Assembly: GCA_963576785.1 (NCBI GenBank) | Contig: OY756145.1 | Coordinates: forward strand, 1,116,001-1,180,000 | DNA: 64,000 nt | DNA from: Chlorophyllum brunneum | Taxonomy: Eukaryota > Basidiomycota > Agaricomycetes > Agaricales > Agaricaceae | Direction: 5' to 3' | In this document: positions 31,724 through 40,614 of the stretch, one piece after another | Position numbering within the stretch: the first letter of the stretch is position 1 | Layout of the letters: each line of letters begins with the position of its first letter | Made by a program: the position numbers and the translations under genes | The notes under the pieces: model-generated | What the model was told of the DNA's origin: nothing | Database searches by the model: none | Seen by the model: only the letters and a program-made list of their open reading frames with translations

Positions 31724-32216
31724 ACGCTCCCCACCGACGTGCACGCACGATTGGGGGTGGGCCTGGATGTCCGTCGTCAGCTGGTATAGCCCAGCCTCGA
31801 GATACTAGCCAGACTTGACCTGCAGTAGGAGTAAAACCCACATGCGAACCCTATATGGGACTGCAAGCCCATCTAATTAATAGAAGGGCCGCCACCACTG
31901 ACGACCCAGCAAGTGCAAGCGAGCGAGGTGGCCAGTATCCCAGCCTTTAAGGCCCTTTACCAAGGGGCCGCCTCGTCGACCTGTGCGTATAGGCATCAGT
32001 CAGATGAACGGTGGGGATATGCCCACCTTTAATCGCCTTCACCAAGGGCGCGCCGCCCATTGACCGACTAACGTTGCCACCCGGACCACCCCCCTACAGC
32101 CAGCGAAGGCTCAGAAAAGACATGAGCCCATGAGAGAGAGCCCGAGAAACAAATGGTGTGATGAGGAAAGGGAAGTGGAAAAGTGATGGTGGTGGTAACA
32201 AGTCAAGGAGCGAATG

Positions 32217-32437
32217 GACCCTGAATCTCATGAACATTTACTCTGATTCAGAGCACATGGCAATTCGGTTCCTAGCAGACCAGGCTGCTACATTGCCCAA
32301 GCATGTCTATATGGGCGGTGATTTCAATTGCCATTCTGAGTTTTGGGACCCTAATTATGGCTCCCACTCAGGCACCTTGCAGTCTCTGATCTCCATTGGG
32401 ACAGACATCGGTCTAGACCTTGCCCTTCCGGTCGAGT
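32217..32437 (+). mobile_element. LINE-A copy A4, second piece (endonuclease)
   Basis: Continues the A4 endonuclease after chimera 2: LNLMNIYSDSEHMAIRF.., MGGDFNCHSEFWDP and ISIGTDIGLDLALPVE. It stops where X2a begins. The expected next codons (PGPTHIPHNEDL) are not found after chimera 3, so the rest of A4 is missing from the assembly here. Confidence 0.85.
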
Positions 32438-32752
32438 ACCAGTGCGCAAGGTGTGGTTGCTTAGCAATATTCCCGGATAACACCGGATTAGGTTGTGTGG
32501 TCCTGTTTGGCATTGTTTGGTGCTGTCACAGGCTAGCGTGGGAGTTGTCACACCCAGCCACATAGCAAGTCACATAGTAACGTCACACTGTCACGGTGTG
32601 ACCCAGCTATGTGCATCGCCCAAGTCCAATATTGGCCAAAGGTGGTGGTGCCCTAATGCCGGGGCCTAACTTGGGAGGATTACCTAAGCTACTGCTGGAG
32701 ATAGGGCATTATAAGAAGGGGAATGTCGTGATAACAGTCCGACTCGGGGCGT

Positions 32753-32768
32753 GCTGAAAAAAGCCGCC
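32753..32768 (+). repeat. X motif, first copy in X2a
   Basis: GCTGAAAAAAGCCGCC. Confidence 0.85.
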
Positions 32769-33039
32769 GAGATAGGATACCCCTCCCGGTCCGCTTTGGC
32801 ATAGTTCCGGTAGTTAGTAGACATAACCCAATCTCCAGATTGAGGATGCTGACTAAGTTGGCTTAAAATAACCTCAGGACCAATCTGGTAGCGGTGTCTG
32901 CAAGGTGTAGATCTCAGACAGTTAAGCACGGGGATCCGGGCCATAAGGCATACCGAACCGGCTGCTGAGGAACGGAAAGCAACTCCGGGGTAGCGCCTGG
33001 GTGAAGTTGTGGGCCGTAGCAGGTGATGTACCGGGGCGT

Positions 33040-33055
33040 GCTGAAAAAAGCCGCC
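33040..33055 (+). repeat. X motif, second copy in X2a
   Basis: GCTGAAAAAAGCCGCC, in a context that aligns with 10615-10630 of X1a. Confidence 0.85.
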
Positions 33056-33211
33056 GGTTATCAGAGAATGCTCACCTGGCTCGAGAGGACTAAATCCTAC
33101 ATCGGTTGGCCTGGTACAGGAAAAATAGCCAGGTTCCAGCTCAAGTTGATTCCACGTCGCCATTGGCTAAGGCTGGTGGTAAGAGACCCCTCAAGGGGCT
33201 CCGTAGACGGG

Positions 33212-34081
33212 TGTTATTGGCGCCCCCAAGCACCCCGAGTGGCTGTGCATGGTTCGGGCCCCGGAGCCTGGCTCTGACCCACGGGTTATGACATTTGTCC
33301 ATAACTGGTTGTCTTCTTTGAGGCCGTCCTATCGGACGGACCTCATTAATCACCGTGACATCATGGTTCTCTCCCTTTTTTTGGGGGACGGGACCCTGAA
33401 TCTCATGAACGTTTACTCTGATTTGGAGCACACTGCAATTCGGTTCCTGGCGGACCGGGCTGCTACATTGTCCAGACATATCTATATGGGCGGCGATTTC
33501 AATTGCCATTCTGAGCTCTGGGACCCTAACTATGGCTCCCACTCAGGTACCTCGCAGTCTCTGATCTCCATCGGGACAGACATCGGTCTAGACCTTGCCC
33601 TTCTGGTCGAGCCTGGACCTACCCACATTCCACACAATGAGGATCTTCGACCATCGGTCATTGATCTTGCATTTGTTCCATCAGACCTGTCTATTTCTCA
33701 TAGACCCAGGTTGGATTACTCCCTTAGGGGTCCGTGAGACCACGTTCCACTGATCCTGACGCTTCCAGTCACTCCCACGATAGTGGAGACTCACAGGAAA
33801 ACCCTGCCGCATGATGGTGGCAAAGAGGTAGCACTCTTCCTCACTGATGTTATTCGGGATCTCCGAGAAGTAGCTAGGCTTCCGGAACCTACCACTGCTG
33901 ATGAGGTTGAGGCCGCGGTTCACGCCGTGGCAGAGGCCTTTTCCACCGCGTGGGAAGCCCATGCGGTGGACATCATGATCACCCGCCGCTCTAAACCCTG
34001 GTGGAACCAGGAATGCCGCGAAACCTTCGGGAGATATCGTGAGACTTGTTCCCACGATGACTACTCGAGCTTTAGACATGC
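33212..34081 (+). pseudogene. LINE-A ORF2 of A6, endonuclease part
   Basis: Starts at GAPKHPEWLCMVRAPEPGSD (about residue 57), with MGGDFNCHSELWDP and SVIDLAFVPSDL. TGA at 33735-33737 replaces the Ser of the catalytic PSDH. It continues to RSKPWWNQECRETFGRYRE and is cut by B4. The same frame resumes at 40615. Confidence 0.85.
34067..34081. repeat. TSD of B4, left (partner 40600-40614)
   Basis: GAGCTTTAGACATGC is repeated exactly at 40600-40614 and belongs to A6 ORF2. Confidence 0.95.
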
Positions 34082-34121
34082 TTTTTTTTTTTTTTTTTTT
34101 TGAATCATGGCCTAGGGCCAA

Positions 34122-34127
34122 TTTATT
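34122..34127 (-). terminator. Polyadenylation signal of LINE-B (B4)
   Basis: The reverse strand reads AATAAA in CGTAATAAATTGGCC, about 20 nt before the poly(A). The same signal is in B1, B2 and B5. Confidence 0.7.
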
Positions 34128-34223
34128 ACGCGGCGCTCGAACACAGCCCGCGGCCGGGATACAAAAGAGTAAACTAGCGGGTATCTACGGAGAGAGTGGT
34201 AGCTACGCCCCACCAAGCAGAAG

Positions 34224-34247
34224 TACCGTTGCCCAAGACCAACGGTA
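34224..34247 (-). other. 3' UTR hairpin of LINE-B (B4)
   Basis: TACCGTTG/CAACGGTA, 8-bp stem and 8-nt loop, inside a well-kept 3' UTR. It is a candidate recognition structure for the LINE-B RT. Confidence 0.6.
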
Positions 34248-34631
34248 GAAGGAACCGCGACCTACTCCCGAGCCCGAAGGGCGAGGGGGTGGACGCTAGA
34301 GGAGGCAAGTGGGCAGGGAGGTCCCCCAACCAGCGACCCAGTCCAAAGACCAGGCCCGGTCAGTAGGTGTTAATTCACTGTAAATGCCCGGCGGTGGAGA
34401 CGCACCCAGTTACTAGCCCAGCTGAGCCCCAACCCCTTTTACTAAGACCCAGTCCCCCAGCCACGGTCACCCTTGCCAGAGTATTTGACCGCACCATTTG
34501 TGTGGCTATCGGCATCTTCACCACACCTAGTCGCTGTGGGGTCCAGGTCCGTTCATCGGTCATCGGAACTGTCGCCAGGTCTTCGCCAGGGGTCACCGGT
34601 GCCGGACAATAACCCACCTACCCTAAGCCAG

Positions 34632-37600
34632 TTATCCAATTCCCTGGGGAACGGATGGGAAAGCGAACGCCTGGGGGTTCACTTTCAAGAACTTGACAAG
34701 GGCACCCGGCGTAGCAGGGTACCCCCGAGAGGAATCAAACCGACTGCAGTTGGTAAGAATGTGCACACGGGACTCGAAAGGAGCCCCGCATGGACACCAA
34801 AATGGTTCGTCCTGGAAGAATCGAGACCTATAGGCCCCGATAGGCGCATGGTTGAGTATAACCCTACACATGCGAGCAGACAGCGAGTTGGACTCTGCTG
34901 CGGCAGAAGGCAGCCACGAACCTCCATGGAGGTAAGTGGGCTGGAGGGGCTTACCGTTACGCCCTTCGAGAGCCATGAACTGGCTACCCGAGTAAGTAGG
35001 ATCCTGGAATCGAGTGACCCAGGCATCCTGGCAGGACCTGACGGCCTTCTGACGAAGGGAGTCGAGGGAGGTCTGCGGACGGGAACCCGCAGCGACCTGA
35101 AGTTCGGTGCAGTACTGGTGTACAACACCATGAATGGCCCACTTCTCCGAAGAATAGGTGTGCCAGATGTGAATGGAGCGTTCGGGGTGACCCTCGAACC
35201 ACTCCATAAGGGCGGTACACACGGCAAGCGAATGAGCCTGGCCTGAGTGAACGGAAGGGTCCACCGCTCTCCTGGCCGAACCAAGTGAGTCAGTGAACAC
35301 GACAATGGAGTCGCAGTCGGGGAGGCTGACGGCCTTCCCAATTGCGATCCGGATAGCGTACAGCTCAGCATCAGGAGCTGTCACTCGACCTGCCGCATGT
35401 CTCGTCTGAAAGACACGCCGGCCCGACCGGTAGATATGGGCAGCAGAGACTGCCTGGAACTCCCCCCGCAGCGGCAGACTAGCGTCTGTGGCCACAGCGA
35501 GAACCCGAGGGTTGGCATTGGCACGGTCCAGGGTGCCATTCAGATGCCTTATATGCACAGCCCTCTCGTCACGAGAACGAGGAGAGTCGTGGAAGAGGAC
35601 CTGGGCCGCAAAGCGGTCCAGGAGACGGTGACCAGGTCGAGCCGCTGCAGAGCAGGGGTCAAACTGTTCAGTGAGGGAAGGGAGCATAGAAACAGCTTCC
35701 ATAAGAGATCCTTTAACCTGCCTACCAAGCCGGTCAGACAGGAGGGAGATGGAGAGAGGGTGTGGGGGGGCACCCTTGGCGTTCGGACGATCGAGAAGGG
35801 ACCGAAGAGGGTGGGTATCGGAGAGGGTGGAGAGACGGTAGTTCGCTCTTGAGGCCAGCTTCTTCAGATGGAGTTGGACGGGGATGAGGCCAGCGAGGGC
35901 CTCGACGCCGCCGGATGGGGAAGTGCGGAACGCACCGGTGATCCACAATGCAGCCTTGCGTTGCATAGTGTTAAGGGATTTGATGAGGCCCTTGCACCGA
36001 GCCTTATCAAAATACCACAGACGGAAGCCATATGTCGCGATAGGTACGACGCAAGACCTGAAGAGGAGCCGCTTCTGCTTGGGGGTCAGACCGCGGGAGG
36101 AGTTACCCAGCATCCCCATCGCTTTCACGGTGGAGAGGGCCTTGGTAGAATAGTGTCGAACATGTTCCTGGAAATTCAGGGCACGATCGAAGTAAAAGCC
36201 CAGGTACCTCAAATAGGTCTTAGGGCGAAGTGGAGTGTCCCCTGTGAATGGGCCGAAGCCAAGATCAAGGGGGGGATTGACGTCTCCAGGCTTCCTAGAG
36301 AAGTGGAAGAGCTCAGACTTATCATGCTCCATGACAAGCGCGAACGCTACAAAAAGATTGAAGAGAACGATGTACGCCCCTTTGAGGGTGTCCAAGTTCT
36401 CGTCCCAGGTCTTAGCCTGGGCAACGACGGTCCCGTCGTCGACATACGACAGCAGAGTACACCCAGGGGAGGTGATCCGCAAGTCGAAAACCTTCATGAG
36501 GGGTGCGATATAGAGGCCAGAGAGGACGGGGGACATGGCAGAGCCCTGCCCGACGCCCACATCTGCACCTCGGGGGTCAGAGGAGAAGCCGTTCCATGTG
36601 TAGACAGTAGAACGGCCCACCAAATACGAAGCAAAGAAGGTTCGCACGTTAAGTGGGAACCCCTGCTTGGAAAGAATGGCCATGAGCATCTCATGGTTAA
36701 GAGAGGGAAAGAACTGAGCGATGTCAAAAGCAACCACGCTCGTCTTGAGACCCTTGACCCACCCAGCACGAACCAGGTGGGTAAGGAACAACCCGGCGTC
36801 CTCAGTGGAACGTTGGCGAATGCCTCCAAGTTGGTGGGGGTGAAAGATGTCATGTTTAATGGCATCAAACTGGATGCGGTTGGAAAGCATTTTCTCAACC
36901 AGTTTGCCAAGCGTGTTCAGGAGGACAATTGGCCTGAACGCCTTGGGGGTAGAGTAGGAGGGCTTCCCCGGCTTCGGAATGATAACCGAAAGCAACTCCT
37001 TAAAGCTGCGTGGCCAATGCCCCACCGAAAGGCAGGCATTGGCCAAACGCAGGAACACCGTCAAGCAATCCTCATCGATGACGATGTACTTCAGATGGGA
37101 CCACGTAACGTGGTCCGGACCTGGAGAGGACGTATTAGAACAAGAGGACAAAGCCTCCTTGAGTTCCAACGCCGAGAAGGGGGCCCACTCCCGGACCGGA
37201 AGGTCGGGGAGGGGGTCGAGGACGGACGTATCACACCGCCGATCAGCAGCAGAGTTGTACGTTGAGTGGAGGGCATCCCAGAGAGAGTCCATAGTGTGAC
37301 AAGGCCGTCCGTTAAACTGGATGGCCTCACAGGGAGGTAACTTGCGTGCCTTGACCCATTCCATAAGGTCCCATGGCCGCTTGTTAGTGGAAGCGATTTC
37401 CTCAATCTTAGAGTCGAAGAACCGGCGCTTGGCAGCCGTACGAGCTCGCCTAAAGTCCCCCCAGTCACCCCGACTTCGAGAGTCCTGGTACCTGGAGAAG
37501 GAAGTAGCACACGCCTCGTCCCACCAGGGACGAGTGCGGCGCGTAATCCGGATCTCCTTCGAGTGGTGTGTCCACGCGTCGGAGAAGGCTTCAGCCACGG

Positions 37601-38498
37601 CCAGAGCCAAGGCATCCACTTGATCCGGGGATTCTGGAGAGGGCTGATCAAGAAGCTCAGTCACCTCATCAATGACGTGTCCTAAAAAGGCCTCCTCTTC
37701 ATCGGAGCCCTTCGGTAGGACAGATTTGACAACCCCGATGTCAACAGGGGTGATGGGAAGGGTGACGGTCAGCGGAACGTGATCCGAAGTACCCTGCAGA
37801 GATGTGTCCCGATAAGGAAAAGTCCTCGATGCATCGGGAGACGAGACAAACACCAGATCGATCACCGACGGACGGAGATCTGGGTTGTGGGAAACAAACG
37901 TCGGACCCGGGTTGGTTGGCATAACCAAATCGAGACCGAGATCGCAGCTCATTTCCATAAGCCTATGAGCTGTCGTTCGATGATGCAGAACCTCAGGGTC
38001 CCACTCCGAAGAATGACAGTTGAAGTCCCCACTCATAAAGTCAAATGGGGGGAGGACATTGACCTTCCCATGGAGGAAGTTGATGGCGGTATTCTGATCA
38101 TCTGAGTAGACGTTCAGGAAATTAAGGGCCTTCGCATCAGTGGAGAGCGTCAGCGCCAAGATATCAGGGTGATCCACGAGGTCCCTCCTCATTGATGGCC
38201 TTAGACGTTGCAGCCGAGTGTGTACATACGCCATCACTCGGGGCAGGGACCCCTGGACAGGGGGACGCACCACCATAAGCCAGTCAGGGTGCTTAGGTGC
38301 GCCAGTAACATCATCCCCTTCCACATCAGTGGTCGAGGGGGCGGAGCGGATGAACCTCCAAGGAGGCTCTTGAAAAAAGAGAATATCGAAATCATCTTTC
38401 AATTTCTCGAGTAAGACATCAACGTATATATAGGATTTAGCGACGTTAAATGAAAAAACCCTAACGCCCTCCAGACGGTCCAGGTTGCTCCTAGACAT
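34632..38498 (-). CDS. LINE-B ORF2 polyprotein of B4 (intact)
   Basis: About 1288 residues from MSRSNLD (ATG at 38498, inside ATGTCTAG). Endonuclease: FFQEPPWRFIRSAPS, SGDFNCHSSEWDP, SVIDLVF, TSDHVPL. RT: AFDIAQFFPSL, GVGQGSAMSPVLSG, YVDD with Y at 685. RNase H: D1005 of VATDASL, APDAELYAI, FTDSLGSA. The Cys/His tail begins near 1233. Differences from B2 include LSTDAK for LFTDAK and YLRYLGF for YWRYLGF. The second changes a Trp kept in most copies and could matter. It acts with ORF1 at chromosomal nicks. Confidence 0.93.
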   Translation of the reverse strand: MSRSNLDRLEGVRVFSFNVAKSYIYVDVLLEKLKDDFDILFFQEPPWRFIRSAPSTTDVEGDDVTGAPKHPDWLMVVRPPVQGSLPRVMAYVHTRLQRLRPSMRRDLVDHPDILALTLSTDAKALNFLNVYSDDQNTAINFLHGKVNVLPPFDFMSGDFNCHSSEWDPEVLHHRTTAHRLMEMSCDLGLDLVMPTNPGPTFVSHNPDLRPSVIDLVFVSSPDASRTFPYRDTSLQGTSDHVPLTVTLPITPVDIGVVKSVLPKGSDEEEAFLGHVIDEVTELLDQPSPESPDQVDALALAVAEAFSDAWTHHSKEIRITRRTRPWWDEACATSFSRYQDSRSRGDWGDFRRARTAAKRRFFDSKIEEIASTNKRPWDLMEWVKARKLPPCEAIQFNGRPCHTMDSLWDALHSTYNSAADRRCDTSVLDPLPDLPVREWAPFSALELKEALSSCSNTSSPGPDHVTWSHLKYIVIDEDCLTVFLRLANACLSVGHWPRSFKELLSVIIPKPGKPSYSTPKAFRPIVLLNTLGKLVEKMLSNRIQFDAIKHDIFHPHQLGGIRQRSTEDAGLFLTHLVRAGWVKGLKTSVVAFDIAQFFPSLNHEMLMAILSKQGFPLNVRTFFASYLVGRSTVYTWNGFSSDPRGADVGVGQGSAMSPVLSGLYIAPLMKVFDLRITSPGCTLLSYVDDGTVVAQAKTWDENLDTLKGAYIVLFNLFVAFALVMEHDKSELFHFSRKPGDVNPPLDLGFGPFTGDTPLRPKTYLRYLGFYFDRALNFQEHVRHYSTKALSTVKAMGMLGNSSRGLTPKQKRLLFRSCVVPIATYGFRLWYFDKARCKGLIKSLNTMQRKAALWITGAFRTSPSGGVEALAGLIPVQLHLKKLASRANYRLSTLSDTHPLRSLLDRPNAKGAPPHPLSISLLSDRLGRQVKGSLMEAVSMLPSLTEQFDPCSAAARPGHRLLDRFAAQVLFHDSPRSRDERAVHIRHLNGTLDRANANPRVLAVATDASLPLRGEFQAVSAAHIYRSGRRVFQTRHAAGRVTAPDAELYAIRIAIGKAVSLPDCDSIVVFTDSLGSARRAVDPSVHSGQAHSLAVCTALMEWFEGHPERSIHIWHTYSSEKWAIHGVVHQYCTELQVAAGSRPQTSLDSLRQKAVRSCQDAWVTRFQDPTYSGSQFMALEGRNGKPLQPTYLHGGSWLPSAAAESNSLSARMCRVILNHAPIGAYRSRFFQDEPFWCPCGAPFESRVHILTNCSRFDSSRGYPATPGALVKFLKVNPQAFAFPSVPQGIG

Positions 38499-40470
38499 AA
38501 GGGGGGTTATAAGGGGGGATGGGAGAGCGACGACGTCTGTCACGCACCTCTCGATAGCGGGCTGTCAGCCAAGCCCGGTCGTGTTTGTGGTTCCAGAAAG
38601 CGCACTTTCTGGAATCAGCGGGATGCTCCTTCTTGCAGTTACGGCAGTGAGGAGGATGGGGGCACGGTTGACCAGTAGGGGTAGCAGGAACCGGAGGCAT
38701 AGCCTTCGGTTGCCCCTTACAACACAGAGCAAAAGTGCGGTGGTTAGCACGAGAGTGCGCACCACCGCAGTCGGGACATGCCGGGCCATCGGCCTTGCAC
38801 CAGGAGGAGGCGTGGCCCCACTTGTAACAGCGGGTACACAGCGACTCGTTACGACGAGGGTTAGCAGAGAGTATCACGCACTGCTTGTTCCCAAACATGA
38901 TCTTCTTGTTCAGAAGACCGAGAGCTCGGGTACCCCTCATGGAGTCCCAGATATCAAAAAACGCCGTACATGAGTCAGACGTCCTGGAGTTGCGCACCAG
39001 CCTAGGGGGACCCTTCAGGCTGATCAGGGGAGCATGCACCGACGAGGTAAGAACCTCTTCGACGTCTGCTGGGGTACACGGAACTCCAGCGGCGGAGTTC
39101 TTGAGATACGGGACGTCGACCACACGGAGGTACGACACCGAAGATGGGAGTCCGATCCAGAAGGGGGCTCCTGGAGGGGACAGACGTTCAACCAACGCCC
39201 TAAGGATCTCAATGTCCTTGGTCGTGGCGAGTTTGTTGGTGGCCATGGAATAGCCATCATACGCAAGCGTGGCACCTTCCACGATCAGTGAGCTTCTCCC
39301 AGCCTTCAGCGCCTTACAGGCCTGCTGGGTAAGAGTATGGAGACCAGCCGAGGCATTCGACTTGTCTTCATAGGAAACTAGGACCTGCTTTCGCGACGGT
39401 CCGGGAATCGTGAACGCTGGCTTCTTAGGGCGAGCATTTGACGAGGGAGATTGCTTCGCAGCCTCAGCCTGCGAATGAAGGCTGAGGAGCTGCTCTGCGG
39501 AGAGATGGGGGAAGGCCGCTTTCAATGCAGAAAGCGGCTCCGCCCCAGACTTGGACGAGGCCGGTTGTTTCGCTGCAGCCGAATAAGCCTTCTGTCCTGG
39601 CTTGGGCTTCGTAGCGATCGTGGAGGGAGGAGGACCAGAGGGCCTCTCATAGGGGACCTGAGGCTTAGTAGGAGCCCTAACAGGTCGGACTGGCGCCTTC
39701 CCCTTAGGGTCTGTGCGCGGGCGTTTGACTGGAGTCTTCTCCAGGTCCATAAGATCGTCCTCCTCCTGCACAGGGGCTCTGCGCTGGGGGGGGCCGAGGG
39801 TGGAAGGTCCTGGTACCCTGGGAGGGGTAACCGGGGGCCTATACGTCACCACTGGGAGAGCAGGAAACGCCGAAGCGATCGAGTCCCTCAGGGAGAGAGA
39901 GTCACTCGCCCCTGTGCAGGTTTCACGCCACATGGGGGAGGATGCGACCGTCTGGACTATCTCAGATAGTCGAGAGGCGATGGGACGGAAGGACGGAGCG
40001 TCCTCCTGGGGAATGGGATGCGCCGTCTTCATGAAGTCGGCAACAATCTTGAGCGACCGTTGGATCGCATCGGCATCCTCTCTGGCACTAATGTTGATGC
40101 CCAGGATAGAGAGGGGGGCGGCGGTAGGCTCCTCCTGGTCGTCCTGTTCCATAGCCTCCGGGGTGGGAGGGGGAGGGGAAGACGGGGGGAGGGACGAAGC
40201 CCTGGCTTCTGTACCAGGAGCTGGGATAGGTCGAGAGGGGGTTGGGGACCCATGTCGCGACGGAGTGCGTCCCCTCTGCTGAAGGGGAACTGCGGGGGCA
40301 TAGGTATCCCTGGCACTGCTGCCGTAGGGGGGGATACCCAGAGAGTAAGGGCCTGGGGTGGACCTGGGGGGGGGACCGGCCGCCGCCTCGAAGGCAGTGG
40401 CCATGTCGTCGTCGTCTGAGGAGGCCTCACGATGGGCGCTCGTCCTCCTCCTCGAACTGCGAGTAGGCAT
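38491..40470 (-). CDS. LINE-B ORF1, RNA-binding zinc-knuckle protein (intact, 659 aa)
   Basis: Starts at MPTRSSRRRTSAHREASSDDDD. The N-terminal 150 residues are basic, acidic and proline-rich, so probably disordered. NISAREDADAIQRSLKIVADFMKTAH may be helical. A Lys/Arg/Pro stretch (KRPRTDPKGKAPVRP) could be a nuclear-entry signal. FPHLSAEQLLSLHSQAEAAKQ and LGLPSSVSYLRVVDVPYL-like segments follow, matching LINE-A ORF1 in layout. It ends in CTRCYKWGHASSWC, CPDCGGAHSRANH, CRNCKKEHPADSRKC and a basic tail. Expected role: coating LINE-B RNA. It overlaps ORF2 by 8 nt. Confidence 0.92.
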   Translation of the reverse strand: MPTRSSRRRTSAHREASSDDDDMATAFEAAAGPPPRSTPGPYSLGIPPYGSSARDTYAPAVPLQQRGRTPSRHGSPTPSRPIPAPGTEARASSLPPSSPPPPTPEAMEQDDQEEPTAAPLSILGINISAREDADAIQRSLKIVADFMKTAHPIPQEDAPSFRPIASRLSEIVQTVASSPMWRETCTGASDSLSLRDSIASAFPALPVVTYRPPVTPPRVPGPSTLGPPQRRAPVQEEDDLMDLEKTPVKRPRTDPKGKAPVRPVRAPTKPQVPYERPSGPPPSTIATKPKPGQKAYSAAAKQPASSKSGAEPLSALKAAFPHLSAEQLLSLHSQAEAAKQSPSSNARPKKPAFTIPGPSRKQVLVSYEDKSNASAGLHTLTQQACKALKAGRSSLIVEGATLAYDGYSMATNKLATTKDIEILRALVERLSPPGAPFWIGLPSSVSYLRVVDVPYLKNSAAGVPCTPADVEEVLTSSVHAPLISLKGPPRLVRNSRTSDSCTAFFDIWDSMRGTRALGLLNKKIMFGNKQCVILSANPRRNESLCTRCYKWGHASSWCKADGPACPDCGGAHSRANHRTFALCCKGQPKAMPPVPATPTGQPCPHPPHCRNCKKEHPADSRKCAFWNHKHDRAWLTARYREVRDRRRRSPIPPYNPPYV

Positions 40471-40599
40471 GGGGGCTAGGGGCCCGTACGGAAGTCCGCG
40501 CTAGGAGCGCTCACTGTCTTGGACGTGTAGGACATTAAGAGTGTCGACGAAGGGGTGATCACGTGATCGACAGGTGGGAGTTCCGGGAAAAGAAGCGAT
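40471..40599 (-). other. LINE-B 5' UTR of B4
   Basis: 129 nt from the TSD-defined 5' end to the ORF1 ATG. It should contain the internal promoter of the element. I see no recognisable motif. Confidence 0.5.
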
Positions 40600-40614
40600 G
40601 AGCTTTAGACATGC

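Larger units (their letters stand above)
25991..32216 (-). mobile_element. Chimera 2: X1 joined to longer LINE-A (A5)
   Basis: A 6.2 kb minus-strand insertion. It has poly(T) at 25991-26010, LINE-A 3' UTR, whole ORF2 and the ORF1 end to 30782, then X1b (30783-32216) at its 5' side. A perfect 15 bp TSD brackets the whole. X1b has the same 3' end as X1a, but LINE-A here starts in ORF1 (CAGGATCGGCGAGAC), about 1.9 kb upstream of the chimera 1 joint. A2 and A5 share diagnostic substitutions (MSLSMVKAMGML against LSTVKAM, AARVYRG), so they come from one LINE-A subfamily. Confidence 0.92.
30783..32216 (-). mobile_element. X1b: second copy of X1, inverted
   Basis: Nearly identical to 9610-11046 in inverse orientation, with the same 5' end (CATTCGCTCCTTGAC) and 3' end (..CCGTACGCGGG). 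That both are complete indicates that X1 is a defined RNA of about 1.44 kb rather than random flanking DNA. Confidence 0.85.
32438..33210 (+). mobile_element. X2a: non-coding element related to X1
   Basis: 773 nt without a credible ORF. From TACCAGTGCGCAAGG it matches 63404-64000 closely. Its 3' half shares landmarks with X1: GGCTGC..GGAACGG..AAGC, the motif GCTGAAAAAAGCCGCC twice (287 nt apart), GGTTA..GAGA..GCTCGAGAGG..AAATCCT, and a terminal CCCC-TCAA-GGGG hairpin (33186-33197). The tRNA-like head of 63295 is absent, which fits 5' truncation. Confidence 0.8.
34082..40599 (-). mobile_element. LINE-B copy B4: complete, both ORFs open
   Basis: A 6.5 kb minus-strand LINE-B with everything expected of an autonomous element. 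It has poly(T) at 34082-34101, a 530-nt 3' UTR with AATAAA and hairpin, ORF2 (34632-38498), ORF1 (38491-40470), a 129-nt 5' UTR, and a perfect 15 bp TSD. No stop or frameshift is seen in either ORF, and CpG sites are intact. It is nearly identical to B2. This is the best candidate in the window for a currently active element. Confidence 0.95.
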
